This document shows, piece after piece, positions 20,654-29,036 of a stretch of 64,000 bases of DNA. The notes under the pieces are model-generated. The model made no database searches. It saw nothing but the letters and a program-made list of their open reading frames with translations, and was not told where the DNA came from. The position numbers and the translations under genes were made by a program. Positions within the stretch are counted from its first letter, which is position 1, and every line of letters begins with the position of its first letter. Origin of the DNA: Salimicrobium halophilum (GTDB taxonomy: Bacteria; Bacillota; Bacilli; Bacillales; Halobacillaceae); assembly GCF_900100295.1 (NCBI RefSeq), contig NZ_FNEV01000001.1, positions 1-64,000 of the forward strand. The letters are read 5' to 3'.

Positions 20654-22339
20654 ATGGAACGGAAAAAGCAGATCTTCATCTGGATCACCTGGGTAGTCGT
20701 TTGGCCTGCCTCTTTTTTGTTTATTTATAACTACACAGATCCCGTATTTAATCCTGATGTGATATGGTTTGCGGTTCTTGCTTCAGCGGTAGCTTTTTTT
20801 CCGATTATCATCGGGGATAGACCCATCTTTTTTACATACGGTATATCTTTTGCGGTTTTCTTAAGTGAAGGGTTGTTCTATGAGATCATCCTGACACAGC
20901 TCGGACTGTTCATGCTGATGTGGAAGATACGTGTGCCGAAAGAACAATTGTACCGTCTGCCGTTGAATATGCTGATGTTCCTGTTCGTGTCTACCGGAGC
21001 CGCTTTCGTCTATTATCAGCTTGGCGGTGTCCATGGAGCGGCAGTGCTCGAAACGCCTCAGGCAGTCGGTGCGGTTCTTGGATATGCCTTAGTGCAGATT
21101 GGATTGAACCAGGGATCTATAAAAATGATAAGCAAGTGGCTGTACGGTAAAAGAGAGCCGTGGGTGACCCTCGGCGACATTTGGGAGTATTTCACAAGCC
21201 TGGCGATTCTCCCGCTCGGCTTCCTGCTTTTTGTACTATACGTTGATATCGGGGTCCAGGCTTTAGGACTTCTCGGTGTACCGCTTCTGATCGTATCTGC
21301 CATATTGAGATATCTGCACCATAGCCGTCTCATGAATGGGTATTTGAGGAAATCCGGTGAAATCGGACAGGAACTTGCCTCTTTTCAAAGAGTCGAAGAG
21401 GTGCTCGATATATTCACAGAGCGGGTGAAACCGCTATTTGATGCGGATCAGGTGTACATATTGGATATACCTGAAAAAGGAAAGATGACTCTTATCCGGG
21501 AAGTCGGTAACACAGGAATTACGAACAAATCCAGTCGTGACGTTACAGGTATACCGAGCATCAGCAGGGAAACGTGGCGAAGCCGGAAAGGGACCATTTT
21601 CCCTGATCACCGCTCCTGGAAGAACTACGCTGATATTTATAAAAAGTCTGAAATGGAGAGCGTCATGACTGTACCGATGTTCCGTTTCGGTCAGATTGTC
21701 GGCGTGATTACGTTATTCTCTTCAAGGAAACGGAAGTACAGCCAGGCGCAATTCCAACTTTTGAAAATCCTCAGCAATTTTCTTGCGGTAGCCATTGAGA
21801 ATGCACGTGTCTATGAACGTCTCAAAAATAAGGAAGAACGATGTGGTCTGACGGGTGCGTTCAATTATCGCTACCTGGAAAAATTGATGAACAGTTATCA
21901 GGAGTCTTCGGTATTTTCGTTCATTATGATAGACATCGATTATTTCAAATGGGTGAATGATACGTATGGGCATGAAAGTGGCAATGAAATCCTGGTGCAG
22001 TTCGCCAGGCGCCTCGAAGACTCTCTTGATAAATCTTCGACCGTCGCAAGGTATGGCGGGGAAGAGTTCGTCGTCGTTTTGGAGAACATCTCCAAAGAAG
22101 AAGCGGAAGAAAAAGCAGAGTTCATTCGAAGAGTTATCACGGACGAACCTTTCGTCGTGTACAAACATATAAAAGCTGAGAAAGAACCGCTGGAAGTGGA
22201 TCTCACGGCAAGCATCGGAGTAGCGACGTATCCAATTCACGGAGATCATCCTGCAGATGTTATGCAGAAAGCGGATCAGGCTATGTATACAGGAGCGAAG
22301 CAGCAGGGCCGGGATAGGGTGGCTGTTGTGGAAGCATAA
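20654..22339 (+). CDS. Membrane diguanylate cyclase with GAF and GGDEF domains
   Basis: Predicted to make cyclic di-GMP from two GTP at the membrane. 561 residues: six or so transmembrane helices (about 8-220), a GAF sensor domain (about 235-385), then GGDEF (about 390-560). The active site is GGEEF (468-472), so it should be catalytic; the substrate-binding segment DIDYFKWVNDTYGHESGNEIL is intact. The inhibitory I-site (RxxD, nine residues before GGEEF) is replaced by DKSS, so product feedback is probably lost. The start follows GGGAG. It opens the type IV pilus locus, whose pilin gene carries a c-di-GMP riboswitch. Confidence 0.93.
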   Translation: MERKKQIFIWITWVVVWPASFLFIYNYTDPVFNPDVIWFAVLASAVAFFPIIIGDRPIFFTYGISFAVFLSEGLFYEIILTQLGLFMLMWKIRVPKEQLYRLPLNMLMFLFVSTGAAFVYYQLGGVHGAAVLETPQAVGAVLGYALVQIGLNQGSIKMISKWLYGKREPWVTLGDIWEYFTSLAILPLGFLLFVLYVDIGVQALGLLGVPLLIVSAILRYLHHSRLMNGYLRKSGEIGQELASFQRVEEVLDIFTERVKPLFDADQVYILDIPEKGKMTLIREVGNTGITNKSSRDVTGIPSISRETWRSRKGTIFPDHRSWKNYADIYKKSEMESVMTVPMFRFGQIVGVITLFSSRKRKYSQAQFQLLKILSNFLAVAIENARVYERLKNKEERCGLTGAFNYRYLEKLMNSYQESSVFSFIMIDIDYFKWVNDTYGHESGNEILVQFARRLEDSLDKSSTVARYGGEEFVVVLENISKEEAEEKAEFIRRVITDEPFVVYKHIKAEKEPLEVDLTASIGVATYPIHGDHPADVMQKADQAMYTGAKQQGRDRVAVVEA

Positions 22340-22370
22340 AAGACTCGTGCAAAATTTGCGCGAGCCTTTT
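22338..22370. terminator. Bidirectional terminator between convergent genes
   Basis: Symmetrical hairpin AAAAG, CTCG, TGCA / TGCG, CGAG, CTTTT, with T-runs on both strands. It serves the cyclase gene on the plus strand and the pilin-like gene on the minus strand. Confidence 0.75.
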
Positions 22371-22399
22371 ATTTATTCGCCAACTTATAACTAAGTGTG

Positions 22400-23857
22400 T
22401 TACTTACAGCCATTAAAGTTGTTTCGATTATCTTTAATTTTAACCTGTTGACCAACAGCTCCTATAGTAGAAATATTACCAGTGGCGCATATAGTTCCAC
22501 TTCCGCTTACAGATCCATAAATAGAAATGTCACCTTCAGAAGTGATTGTTCCGTCTACTAAAAAGGATCCATCCAAGTCGATGCTATCCTCTGCGTAGAG
22601 TGTGGAATTCGAACGAAGAGTCATAGATCCACTTCCATTCATCACACCACCACTTGTAAGGGAAGCATTATTCTGTAATGTGAATCCTCCGTCCAGGTTC
22701 ATAGTACCCCCGGATTGAATTGATGCCCCATTCAAGGTGCCTCCACTGTTCAAATAAATATCTTCTACAGCCTCAATCCGGTTCGTATTATTGCTTAAAT
22801 TCACACTCCCGTTGGCGAAGAAGTAGCCGTTTGTCTTTAACTTTGCCTGAGATCTTAATATTGTTTTTCCATCAACTCGTATGCTACCTCTTGTATCAAT
22901 GATTCCGGAGTTCGGAACACTTATATTTCCCCGGAAATAAGTGTTGAAAGCATCGAAAGAAGACTGGGTTCTAATGGTGACATCATCTCTGAATAGAGCA
23001 TTCCCGCCTGCTTTTACTGAGTTATTATTGTTCCATATTGATTCGTGGTTAACATACATACTTTCTTCAATCGTTACGTTGTGGTTGTTCAAATACATAT
23101 TATCGTACTTTGCCCAGAAATTTTCTTCGAAAGTATTTTGTCCTTGATAGTTCCTGGGGAAACGGGAATCGAGAATTGTATTTTCAGTAAGTGTGTATTC
23201 GTTGTTGCTGTCAGGATGTCCTTCTACCCATCCATTAATATTTGCAGGATCAAGAGCTTCAAATTCCTCCTGTGTTGTGAATATTTCATAAGCAGGTGGC
23301 TCAGGAGAAGGGTCTTCGTCATCTCCACCACTCCCTGGGCTATTGGGGTCATCTTCCTCAGGGGTTTCTATCGTATAATTTCTATTTGGGTCTGCGAGCC
23401 CCGGAATTACGCTAGAAATTTCATAAATAGATGTTCCTTCTTTTGTTGTGATAGACATAGAAACAACCAACGTTTCAGAAACTTCTGAGGTGAAACTCGA
23501 ACCACTATTTGAAGGGAATAACGATTTTTCGACAGTTTCCTCACTATCAGAACGGTTTTCTGCATGAAATTCAGTTATAATAATATCATCTTTTGTTAGA
23601 ACGTCCTTCCCGTTTACAAGTAGGGATTCTTCCTCAGGAACCTGTAACTCCACGTCTTCCACTTGTGCCTTTTCTCTTATAGAGGTTAAGATGATATTAG
23701 CTTCCTGTTTTAAAGAAATGTCATTTTCAGCTATGAGATTCGCACTGAACATTCCAGTCAAAAGCCGGAAAGAGATGACGCCGATAATACCTATTAGTGC
23801 AATGGCGGCGAGTAACTCGACCAGAGTAATGCCTTTATCGTTAGATAATCGATACAT
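22400..23857 (-). CDS. Prepilin-like protein with a beta-helix-like C-terminal region
   Basis: 485 residues. It has a type IV prepilin signal: cleavage after Gly9 (NDKG/ITLVE), glutamate at mature position 5, hydrophobic helix 10-30. A disordered acidic and proline-rich linker (about 170-195) leads to a long region (about 240-475) of short repeats of the type SxGxIxxxGSVNLxNN, rich in Asn, Gly and Ser, as in right-handed beta-helices and bactofilin-like polymers. Two cysteines lie near the C-terminus (TICATG and NGCK). Probably a minor pilin or tip subunit. It alone in the pilus locus is on the minus strand, 39 bp head-to-head from the next pilin-like gene. Composition is AT-richer than its neighbours. 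Confidence 0.8.
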   Translation of the reverse strand: MYRLSNDKGITLVELLAAIALIGIIGVISFRLLTGMFSANLIAENDISLKQEANIILTSIREKAQVEDVELQVPEEESLLVNGKDVLTKDDIIITEFHAENRSDSEETVEKSLFPSNSGSSFTSEVSETLVVSMSITTKEGTSIYEISSVIPGLADPNRNYTIETPEEDDPNSPGSGGDDEDPSPEPPAYEIFTTQEEFEALDPANINGWVEGHPDSNNEYTLTENTILDSRFPRNYQGQNTFEENFWAKYDNMYLNNHNVTIEESMYVNHESIWNNNNSVKAGGNALFRDDVTIRTQSSFDAFNTYFRGNISVPNSGIIDTRGSIRVDGKTILRSQAKLKTNGYFFANGSVNLSNNTNRIEAVEDIYLNSGGTLNGASIQSGGTMNLDGGFTLQNNASLTSGGVMNGSGSMTLRSNSTLYAEDSIDLDGSFLVDGTITSEGDISIYGSVSGSGTICATGNISTIGAVGQQVKIKDNRNNFNGCK

Positions 23858-23896
23858 ATATATAAATCTCCTCTATAGCAAAGGTAGTGATGCGAT

Positions 23897-24382
23897 GTGA
23901 AAAATGACAAAGGACTGACATTGATTGAAATATTGGCAGCTATCACGCTTTTTGGGGTGATCATTTCTGTATTTCTCTCTTTATTCAGTGATCAACTCGT
24001 TCTTTCCAATCGAGTGGAAAATGAATTGGATGCTATACACGTAGCAGAGCTTGCTTCTGATACAGTGTTGGCTAACTCTGATATAAGGCAGGATATTAGA
24101 AATAATGCTGAGTCCTGTAAAGTGAGGGAAGAAGCTGGAATAGTTCCATTAGATGCTATAACGGTTGATTCCCCTGATTACGAAACAGGACCTGAGTCTT
24201 ACGTGAATTATACCACGTCTGGGGGACAGGCGTATAATCTTCTACTGAAATCTCATTGTTTAGAGGATCATGAGTCTGAACTATACCCTGTATCTATTGA
24301 GGTGTATCGTTTATCCGGTGACAACTATCAATTTTTGACTGAAACCTACCGATATATTAAGGGGGAGAGTGCTTATGAATAA
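23897..24382 (+). CDS. Prepilin-like minor pilin
   Basis: 161 residues. The prepilin signal is short: cleavage after Gly6 (NDKG/LTLIE), Glu at mature position 5, hydrophobic helix to about residue 27. The small globular part has two cysteines (about 76 and 123) that could form a disulfide. The start is GTG 23897; the upstream AAGGT is 11 bases away and weak. The first 20 residues resemble those of the divergent gene next door, which suggests duplication. It overlaps the next gene by 8 bases. Likely a minor pilin priming assembly, by family analogy. Confidence 0.8.
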   Translation: MKNDKGLTLIEILAAITLFGVIISVFLSLFSDQLVLSNRVENELDAIHVAELASDTVLANSDIRQDIRNNAESCKVREEAGIVPLDAITVDSPDYETGPESYVNYTTSGGQAYNLLLKSHCLEDHESELYPVSIEVYRLSGDNYQFLTETYRYIKGESAYE

Positions 24383-25322
24383 TGAGAAAGGAATAGCACT
24401 CGTCACGGTATTATTGACTATTGTAGTAACCATGTTGCTACTAGGTACTCTTGCGTCAATTATCCTATCTACTGGAGCACAGACCCAACGTTCCCAAGAA
24501 AGTATTCAGGCAGATAGTCTTGCAATGATGGGGCAGGAATATATCACATCAAGCTTCGAATCTGTGAAAGATGAAGCTTCTTCTCAGATTAATGAAAATC
24601 AAACAGTCAGTACGATTATCCAGCAGTGGGCTGGCAACCATTCGATTACCGAGAGAAGTCTCGGTGAAGGAGAATACATTGTTACTCTCGAGAATACTTC
24701 AGGAGCCCCTTTGACTTATCAATATGAAGCTAAGGGAATCGTAGATGGCCAGGAAGAGATAATTGCGGGAGTCCTTTCCATTTCTGAAAAAATAGTAGAA
24801 AGTAATTGGGAAGATAACATAATAGACGAAAAAGAAAATCTTGAAAATGTATTGAATTCTGAAGATGCAACAAACATTTGTGAAAAGCGAGGGAAAGGAC
24901 GAGGGAATGGTAATTCGAATGGTGGTAAAATCGAAACCTTCGAACCCGGGGATTACAGAATTAAAGCAGAATCATGTAATGGGAGCTCCAGTATAAAAGA
25001 CCCTATATTCGAAGAGAGAAGTAGAGTTTGGTTAGAAGATACCTTTATTATGAATGGAAGTAATACAATAACTATTAATGGATTTGCGTTTTTCGATCTA
25101 ACGAGTTTGTCCATGAATGGTGGAAACATCATAAAAGTAAACGGAGACGTGTTTGTTGGCACAGATAAATTCATTGTCGATAAAAAGACGGCTAAAGCAA
25201 CGATAGCCATTGACGGGAACGCATATTTTGATAACCCGGAGGCATCTGTTATCGGAGATCTGAATATATGTGTGACTGGTAATACAAACGCAGATAATAT
25301 ACCAAGTTGTCAGGGGGGATAG
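24375..25322 (+). CDS. PilX-like pilus protein with beta-helix-like C-terminus
   Basis: 315 residues. The N-terminus NEKG/IALVTVLLTIVV is a PilX-type signal: cleavable after Gly6, but with threonine instead of glutamate at mature position 5. In characterised systems such subunits sit at the tip of the pilus priming complex. The C-terminal half (about 190-310) has short strands such as TITINGFAFF, SMNGGNIIKVNGDVFVG and TIAIDGNAYF, of beta-helix type, and four cysteines that could pair. The start ATG 24375 is 7 bases after GGGGGAG. Role as tip protein is inferred. Confidence 0.78.
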   Translation: MNNEKGIALVTVLLTIVVTMLLLGTLASIILSTGAQTQRSQESIQADSLAMMGQEYITSSFESVKDEASSQINENQTVSTIIQQWAGNHSITERSLGEGEYIVTLENTSGAPLTYQYEAKGIVDGQEEIIAGVLSISEKIVESNWEDNIIDEKENLENVLNSEDATNICEKRGKGRGNGNSNGGKIETFEPGDYRIKAESCNGSSSIKDPIFEERSRVWLEDTFIMNGSNTITINGFAFFDLTSLSMNGGNIIKVNGDVFVGTDKFIVDKKTAKATIAIDGNAYFDNPEASVIGDLNICVTGNTNADNIPSCQGG

Positions 25323-25326
25323 GTCA

Positions 25327-25977
25327 ATGGGCAGTCTAATCGGATTCATAATCGGAGCTATGATCGTGACCGTACTTTTATTTTTCATTGATTTCGGGTT
25401 CACTATTATGAACAAAATTATATTGCTGGTTGCGGCTGTCGCGATTACCGGTTTCACCCTTTTGGCATCTGTAACCTTTCCTGTGCTGATTGCTTTATTA
25501 TTTGCAGCCGTCATGATATTTGCTGTTTACACATTGGTCCTCAGAAAAATGATGGAGGGTGACTATCAGGAGCAGGAAGATATACACTTTCCATCAGAGA
25601 AACCAGTGGATTACGAAAACGACGCTTCCCTGGTTAAAGTAGAAGAACCGGAGGAAGTTGTCGATGTACCTCCCGCACCTGAACCCTTCGAAAAACCATT
25701 GAAAGAAGATACTTATGAGGAACCTGAGGAAGTAATTCTCGATGAACTTGAATACGAAATGGAAGATATCCAGTTTGAAAAGCACGAACCGGAAACTCCT
25801 CCAACTATCGAAGACATAGATTTGGAAGAAGAACTTTTGGCCGCCAGAGGGAAACAGAAACAAGACCGAGAATTTTCCTCACAGGAAGAAGAACCGGAAA
25901 GCAGCTCGAGAAATATAGAAGACGCGTTCGAACTTGAAGATATCAAGCCGGTAGAGGAGCAGGAGGTGGATCGATGA
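25327..25977 (+). CDS. Membrane protein with acidic cytoplasmic tail, function unknown
   Basis: 216 residues. Three hydrophobic helices (about 4-22, 27-45, 50-72) are followed by a 140-residue tail very rich in Glu, Asp and Pro and without cysteines. No catalytic motif is visible. The start follows GGGGGGATAGG. It begins 4 bases after the PilX-like gene and overlaps the next gene by 4 bases (ATGA), so it is part of the pilus operon. It might be a scaffold for the inner-membrane platform; this is inference from context only. Confidence 0.72.
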   Translation: MGSLIGFIIGAMIVTVLLFFIDFGFTIMNKIILLVAAVAITGFTLLASVTFPVLIALLFAAVMIFAVYTLVLRKMMEGDYQEQEDIHFPSEKPVDYENDASLVKVEEPEEVVDVPPAPEPFEKPLKEDTYEEPEEVILDELEYEMEDIQFEKHEPETPPTIEDIDLEEELLAARGKQKQDREFSSQEEEPESSSRNIEDAFELEDIKPVEEQEVDR

Positions 25978-27359
25978 GTAATGAAAAAATCCTTGGATTG
26001 TTCAGTGGCATGGTTGCTATCTTACTGGTTTTCAGCTATGGGGGAAATCTCGCCTGGTCAGCTGCCGTTGAAAACACTGGTGAGTTGCCGTCTTCTGTAT
26101 CAGTAGGAGGGACGGATGTCAGTGGTATGAACTCGGAAAAAGCTTCAGAGCTTCTTGAAGCGGAAGTAGCCGGTTGGTCGGATCGTTCTTATATCCGGCT
26201 GAACACAGGGAGTGGATCTTTGGAGATTCCTATTTCGATGATTGATTTTCAGATCGAAGAAACGGTAGAACAAATCTCTTCAAGTGGCCAATATGAGTGG
26301 AAAGTTGCTCTTAGCAACGACTTCGAAAGCAGTATACAAGAAAAGCTTCCGGAAACATTGACCCCTCACTTCCAGATGGAGCAATTTAAAGATCAGGTGA
26401 AATTCGAGGCGTCCCGTTTGCCGGAAGAAGCTCTTGAATATAATGCTTATTCTTTTGTTCCGGAGAACACAGAGGAGCTTTTTGAAGAGGTGGCGTCCTA
26501 CTCGATTTCCCTGAGTGAAACAGAAGATGTGGAAAGTCTCATCAATCGTATCGGGGATTGGCGGGTCCCTGGAAAATCGACCGTATCTCTACTGGAACAG
26601 GTAGGGGATATCGCGGAATCCATGGAAGAGAAAGCTTTAAGTCAGACAGCCACAGCCATTTATGGATCCTTACTTGAGACGCCGTTTCTTACAGAAGAAA
26701 GGCATATCAGTTTGCGTCTCCCGGACTATGCAGAGCTTGGAAAAGAAGCTGCGGTCGACTGGAAAGGAAAAGAGGATCTACAGTTTACGAATACGACTTC
26801 CATGGGATATTACGTTCATCTAGAGCTTGATGGGGCAAACCTTCAAGCAGTATGGACAGGCTATCCATTCACGGAAAATATAAGGACAGTAGTATCTCAG
26901 GCAGGAGAAGTCGAACCGAGGAAGACGATCCGCTACTCGACCTCTGTCACTCCAGGAGATGAAGTTCTTATCGAAGAAGGAAAAGACGGAAGAGTCGTCG
27001 AGGTTTATAAGGAACAGGCAGGAGAAGAGGAACGACAATTGCTAACGGAGGACTATTACCCTCCGGTAGATACGGTTGTCGAAAGATATCCTGTTTCGTT
27101 GCTGAGTTCCGATGAAAACTCGAGCGGAACTGGTGTAGACGGAGGAGAGGGAGATGTAGGTTCTTCAACACCAGCGATCAATGATGAGGATAGTGAAGAT
27201 CAGGGGCAAGATGAATCAGAAGCTGATTCGCAAAATGGACAAGGTAGCAATAACGATTCGGGAGAAAGTGAGGAGAATGAAGAAGAAGGCCCCGACACTG
27301 ATGGTAATGATGGGTCTTCCCCTCCATCTCTTTGGGAACCAGGCAATGATAAAAAATAA
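25974..27359 (+). CDS. VanW/G5-domain surface protein of the pilus operon
   Basis: 461 residues. One N-terminal hydrophobic segment (about 6-30) is a signal or anchor. It is followed by a peptidoglycan-binding-like domain preceding VanW (SVSVGGTDVSGMNSEKASELL, about 40-150), a VanW-like region (to about 290) and a G5-type segment (about 295-370, AGEVEPRKTIRYSTSVTPGD). The last 80 residues are acidic, Ser/Gly/Asn-rich and probably disordered. Such proteins act outside the membrane at the wall. Being translationally coupled to the pilus genes, it may help the pilus pass the thick wall; that is inference. Confidence 0.72.
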   Translation: MSNEKILGLFSGMVAILLVFSYGGNLAWSAAVENTGELPSSVSVGGTDVSGMNSEKASELLEAEVAGWSDRSYIRLNTGSGSLEIPISMIDFQIEETVEQISSSGQYEWKVALSNDFESSIQEKLPETLTPHFQMEQFKDQVKFEASRLPEEALEYNAYSFVPENTEELFEEVASYSISLSETEDVESLINRIGDWRVPGKSTVSLLEQVGDIAESMEEKALSQTATAIYGSLLETPFLTEERHISLRLPDYAELGKEAAVDWKGKEDLQFTNTTSMGYYVHLELDGANLQAVWTGYPFTENIRTVVSQAGEVEPRKTIRYSTSVTPGDEVLIEEGKDGRVVEVYKEQAGEEERQLLTEDYYPPVDTVVERYPVSLLSSDENSSGTGVDGGEGDVGSSTPAINDEDSEDQGQDESEADSQNGQGSNNDSGESEENEEEGPDTDGNDGSSPPSLWEPGNDKK

Positions 27360-27405
27360 CCAGTAATTAACGAGCGGGCGTGTTTTTGAAGGAAGAGGTG
27401 ATTGG

Positions 27406-29025
27406 GTGGTAGAACGAAGAAGACTCGGGGATATACTGAAACAATCGGGGCTGATCACGGAAGAGCAGATCAAGGAAGCACTGGAGTTGAAAAGGCAGGA
27501 TCAGAAACTCGGAGACGTTCTTCTTGAGCGTGGACTGATCACCGAGCAGCAGCTGATTCAGGTGTTGGAAATCCAGCTCGGGGTACCTAGAATTTCTTTG
27601 TATCAGTATCCGATTGATGATTCCCTGCTTAACCTGGTATCGAAAGAGTTTGCGATCAGAAACCTTGTGATGCCGCTGAAACAACAGGGTGAGAAGCTGA
27701 TCCTCGCTATGAATGATCCGATGGACTATTATACAATTGAAGATTTGCAGATGGCTACAGGCTTCCAGATCGATCCGGTCATCGCAACGAGAGATGAAAT
27801 TGTTCAGACCATCAACAAACAGTACAACCTGAAAGAGTCAGAGGAAGAACCGGAAGCGGATCCCGACAGTGCTCCTGCGATCAAGACGGTGGACCAGCTT
27901 CTGCAGGCCGGGGTACAGTTGAAGGCCAGTGACATTCACGTAGATCCTCAGGAAGGGAAAGTGCTGGTACGCTACCGGATCGATGGAATGCTGCGTACGG
28001 AACGGTCGCTTCCGAAACGTATCCAGAATTCCCTGATTGCCAGGGTGAAAATCATGGCCAACTTGAACATAACGGAGAATCGTCTTCCTCAGGATGGTCG
28101 TATCAAAACGAGTGTGGGATCGACACCTGTCGATTTGCGTATATCCATTATGCCTACTGTGTACGGGGAGAAAATCGTTATCCGTATTCTTGACCTGGGT
28201 AGCGTATTGAATCGTCTGACAGAACTCGGGTTCAATAAAATCAACTACCGTCGTTATCTGGATTTAGTGGAAAGAAGTTCCGGGTTGATTTTGCTGACGG
28301 GTCCTACCGGCTCAGGTAAATCGTCTACGTTATATGCTTCCTTGAATCATCTGAACACGGATGAGAAGAATATCGTTACGATTGAAGACCCGGTCGAATA
28401 TCAGCTCGAAGGGATCAACCAGGTCCAGGTGAACAATCGTGTCGGATTGACGTTTTCCCATGGATTGAGGTCGATTCTGCGTCAGGACCCTGATATTGTC
28501 ATGGTCGGGGAAATCCGTGATTCCGAAACGGCAGAAATAGCGGTACGTGCGTCTTTGACCGGTCACCTTGTATTTTCAACCCTGCATACGAATAGTGCGA
28601 TCGATTCCATCCCCCGTTTGATCGACATGGATATCGAACCGTATCTCGTTGTATCCTCTCTTGCCGGAATCGTTGCCCAACGGCTTGTGCGCAGAATCTG
28701 CAACGACTGTAAAGAGAAGCAGGCACCGACGGAAATGGAAGCGGAACAATTTGAGAAGCGCGGCCTTAGCATCGATCACGTTTATCGTGGAAAAGGTTGC
28801 GAAACGTGTCACTACAGTGGATATCGCGGGCGAATGGCGATCCAGGAAGTTCTCGTGGTGGATGATGAAATACGCACGCTTATGATGAACAACCGTTCCA
28901 CAACAGAGATAAGGAAATATGCCTGGGACCGGGACATGATTTTCCTCCTTGATGATGGGTTACTTAAAGTAAAGCAGGGTGCGACGACGATCGAAGAAAT
29001 ATTAAGAGTAGCGTTGAGTGAATAG
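27406..29025 (+). CDS. pilB: Type IV pilus assembly ATPase PilB with MshEN domain
   Basis: Cytosolic hexameric ATPase that powers pilus extension. 539 residues. The N-terminal MshEN domain has two consecutive motifs, RRLGDILKQSGLITEEQI and KLGDVLLERGLITEQQL (about 5-60), the type known to bind c-di-GMP in MshE and some PilB proteins. Walker A is GPTGSGKS (299-306), Asp box and Walker B follow (RQDPDIVMVGEIRD), and a CxxC...CxxC zinc motif lies near 430-470. The start GTG 27406 follows GAAGAGGTGATTGG. B. subtilis ComGA lacks this N-terminal part. Confidence 0.93.
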   Translation: MVERRRLGDILKQSGLITEEQIKEALELKRQDQKLGDVLLERGLITEQQLIQVLEIQLGVPRISLYQYPIDDSLLNLVSKEFAIRNLVMPLKQQGEKLILAMNDPMDYYTIEDLQMATGFQIDPVIATRDEIVQTINKQYNLKESEEEPEADPDSAPAIKTVDQLLQAGVQLKASDIHVDPQEGKVLVRYRIDGMLRTERSLPKRIQNSLIARVKIMANLNITENRLPQDGRIKTSVGSTPVDLRISIMPTVYGEKIVIRILDLGSVLNRLTELGFNKINYRRYLDLVERSSGLILLTGPTGSGKSSTLYASLNHLNTDEKNIVTIEDPVEYQLEGINQVQVNNRVGLTFSHGLRSILRQDPDIVMVGEIRDSETAEIAVRASLTGHLVFSTLHTNSAIDSIPRLIDMDIEPYLVVSSLAGIVAQRLVRRICNDCKEKQAPTEMEAEQFEKRGLSIDHVYRGKGCETCHYSGYRGRMAIQEVLVVDDEIRTLMMNNRSTTEIRKYAWDRDMIFLLDDGLLKVKQGATTIEEILRVALSE

Positions 29026-29036
29026 GAGGGATGACC

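Noticed and set aside
22371-23880. Invertible DNA segment around the reversed pilin gene
   Set aside because: I found no inverted repeats at the two ends that a recombinase could use, and no recombinase gene nearby.
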